A DNA stretch of 6,252 nucleotides from JADHUC01 sp964617665 (GTDB lineage: Bacteria; Planctomycetota; Planctomycetia; Pirellulales; Pirellulaceae). Numbering within the stretch: position 1 is the first letter of the stretch; every line of letters starts with the position of its first letter. This document shows positions 5,591-6,252 of the stretch, one piece after another. A model generated the notes under the pieces. The model saw nothing but the letters and a program-made list of their open reading frames with translations. It was not told the DNA's origin and ran no database searches. The DNA lies in contig CAZUAH010000735.1 of the NCBI GenBank assembly GCA_964617665.1, positions 1-6,252 of the forward strand, written 5' to 3'. Both the position numbers and the translations under genes were made by a program.

Positions 5591-6064
5591 ATGGAAGTTC
5601 GTCACTTTCGTCTCTCTTCTGGGGCCTGCGGTCTGGGGATCGGGCTTCTTGTGTGCGCTGCATTTCTTCTCGGCTGCGGGGACTCGAGATTGGTGCCAGT
5701 GTCGGGTGTCGTCACCCTGGATGGGGAGCCTGTCGCGGGGATCGCCCTTCATTTCCAGCCACTCGCAGACAATGCCAGAGACGCCGGTTCTTGTGCCAGT
5801 TCGCATGCCATCACGGATACTGAAGGAAAGTACAAGCTGACAACGCTTAACACACCCGGCGCCGTCGTTGGGCACCACGTCGTGACGATGTTTTCCACGG
5901 ACCTCCCTCTGGACGACGACTCCAACACGGATCTCCAAGTCGAATTCAAGCTCCCTCAACAAGCTCGCGATGGAAATCTCCGATTCACCGACCCCGAAAG
6001 CGGCACGGATCAGGCGGACTTCGCATTCGCGTCAAAACCGGACGGGGAGTCATCGAATCAGTAG
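5591..6064 (+). CDS. Small lipoprotein with a carboxypeptidase-regulatory/transthyretin-like beta domain
   Basis: This 157-residue protein starts with a lipoprotein signal: basic residues, a hydrophobic stretch, and the lipobox LLGC with acylated Cys29 followed by GDS. Residues about 35-105 resemble the small beta-sandwich fold of carboxypeptidase-regulatory or transthyretin-like domains: VPVSGVVTLDGEPVAGIALHFQP, then ITDTEGKYKLTT, then GAVVGHHVVTMF. The C-terminal 45 residues are polar and acidic (DLPLDDDSNTDLQ) and look flexible. Such lipoproteins commonly follow DUF1559 genes in Planctomycetes; function is unknown, but envelope binding or support of the pseudopilin is plausible. It lies 50 bases after the DUF1559 stop on the same strand. 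The ATG at 5591 places the signal peptide correctly; only a weak AGG precedes it, and a GTG at 5576 would add 5 residues. The frame continues upstream to 5354, but that part overlaps DUF1559 and precedes the signal peptide. Confidence 0.87.
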   Translation: MEVRHFRLSSGACGLGIGLLVCAAFLLGCGDSRLVPVSGVVTLDGEPVAGIALHFQPLADNARDAGSCASSHAITDTEGKYKLTTLNTPGAVVGHHVVTMFSTDLPLDDDSNTDLQVEFKLPQQARDGNLRFTDPESGTDQADFAFASKPDGESSNQ

Positions 6065-6134
6065 CGAAAGACTTGGGCGACACGGTCAGTTGATGCGAAG
6101 CACGGCAAAGAGCCGCAGCCGCAAAGAAGAAATG
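6065..6134. other. Non-coding spacer after the lipoprotein gene with small repeats
   Basis: No gene is visible. It holds a 4-bp hairpin (CGGC 6103-6106 with GCCG 6112-6115), a tandem AGCCGC pair (6111-6122) and two GCAAAGA copies (6105-6111 and 6121-6127). The purine-rich style continues into the inverted repeat that follows and may belong to the same element. Confidence 0.4.
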
Positions 6135-6224
6135 GAACAGGAGAGAACGGAGGGCACAGAGTGGATTCAGGCAATCAGGCAGACATTTCACGTCATCCTC
6201 CGTTGCCTCTGTCTTCTCCTGTTC
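6135..6224. repeat. Imperfect inverted repeat built from period-9 ACxGAG-like units
   Basis: GAACAGGAGA (6135-6144) is the exact reverse complement of TCTCCTGTTC (6215-6224). After a 2-base step, pairing continues from 6147-6153 to 6206-6212 with one G-T wobble. The arm is therefore about 19 bp around a 52-base loop. Both arms, read on their purine strand, are made of 9-base units ending in GAG: GAACAGGAG, AGAACGGAG, GGCACAGAG on the left and GAACAGGAG, AAGACAGAG, GCAACGGAG on the right. This resembles purine-rich intergenic repeats I recall from many environmental bacterial genomes. No transposase or flanking target duplication is seen. It could also end the operon transcript as a hairpin, though no T-run follows. 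Confidence 0.6.
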
Positions 6225-6252
6225 AGATTCTAGCCGGGACGAATCGGATTTC

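Noticed and set aside
5970..6233. An 87-codon plus-strand frame across the lipoprotein end and the repeat
   Set aside because: It overlaps the lipoprotein, then runs through low-complexity repeat DNA, giving an Arg/Lys/Glu-rich product with no family features.
1..6252. tRNA, rRNA, CRISPR array, transposase or phage genes
   Set aside because: No cloverleaf, regularly spaced direct repeats with spacers, or recognisable recombinase motifs were seen on either strand.

Overview
The window looks like planctomycete DNA. The grounds are the gene content: an ECF-type sigma factor beside a large membrane Ser/Thr kinase, a DUF1559 pseudopilin-like protein with an H-X9-DG motif, a small Cpe/transthyretin-like lipoprotein, and SdrD_B-type repeats ending in VDFGN. 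This combination is characteristic of Planctomycetes (Pirellula/Rhodopirellula-like lineages). The genus cannot be fixed from the sequence alone.

Layout. Positions 1-283, minus strand: the secreted N-terminal part of a GH29 alpha-L-fucosidase that runs off the left edge. Positions 284-548: a divergent control region with a near-consensus sigma-70-type promoter (457-484) pointing right and a possible 23-codon leader ORF (511-582). Positions 549-1139: an ECF-type sigma factor. Positions 1140-1321: a structured spacer with several small inverted repeats and two ECF -35-like boxes. Positions 1322-4555: a 1077-residue transmembrane Ser/Thr kinase. Positions 4560-5540: a DUF1559 pseudopilin-like protein starting 4 bases after the kinase stop. 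Positions 5591-6064: a small lipoprotein. Positions 6065-6252: non-coding DNA holding an imperfect 19-bp inverted repeat built from period-9 purine-rich units.

How the parts may work together (inference). The sigma gene has no recognisable anti-sigma neighbour; the adjacent kinase is the obvious candidate regulator, as proposed for planctomycete ECF-kinase pairs. The kinase has a cytoplasmic catalytic half, one membrane helix and an outer half of about 600 residues made of two calcium-loop SdrD_B units. Each unit carries a different putative carbohydrate-binding domain, one concanavalin/LamG-like and one C-type-lectin-like, inserted at the same point. The pseudopilin-like protein and lipoprotein follow co-directionally and are likely co-transcribed, so they may be surface partners or outputs. 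The divergent fucosidase suggests, without proving, that a fucose-containing glycan is a signal or target. The most interesting item is this candidate glycan-sensing kinase/sigma/surface-protein module, and especially the nested architecture of the kinase ectodomain.
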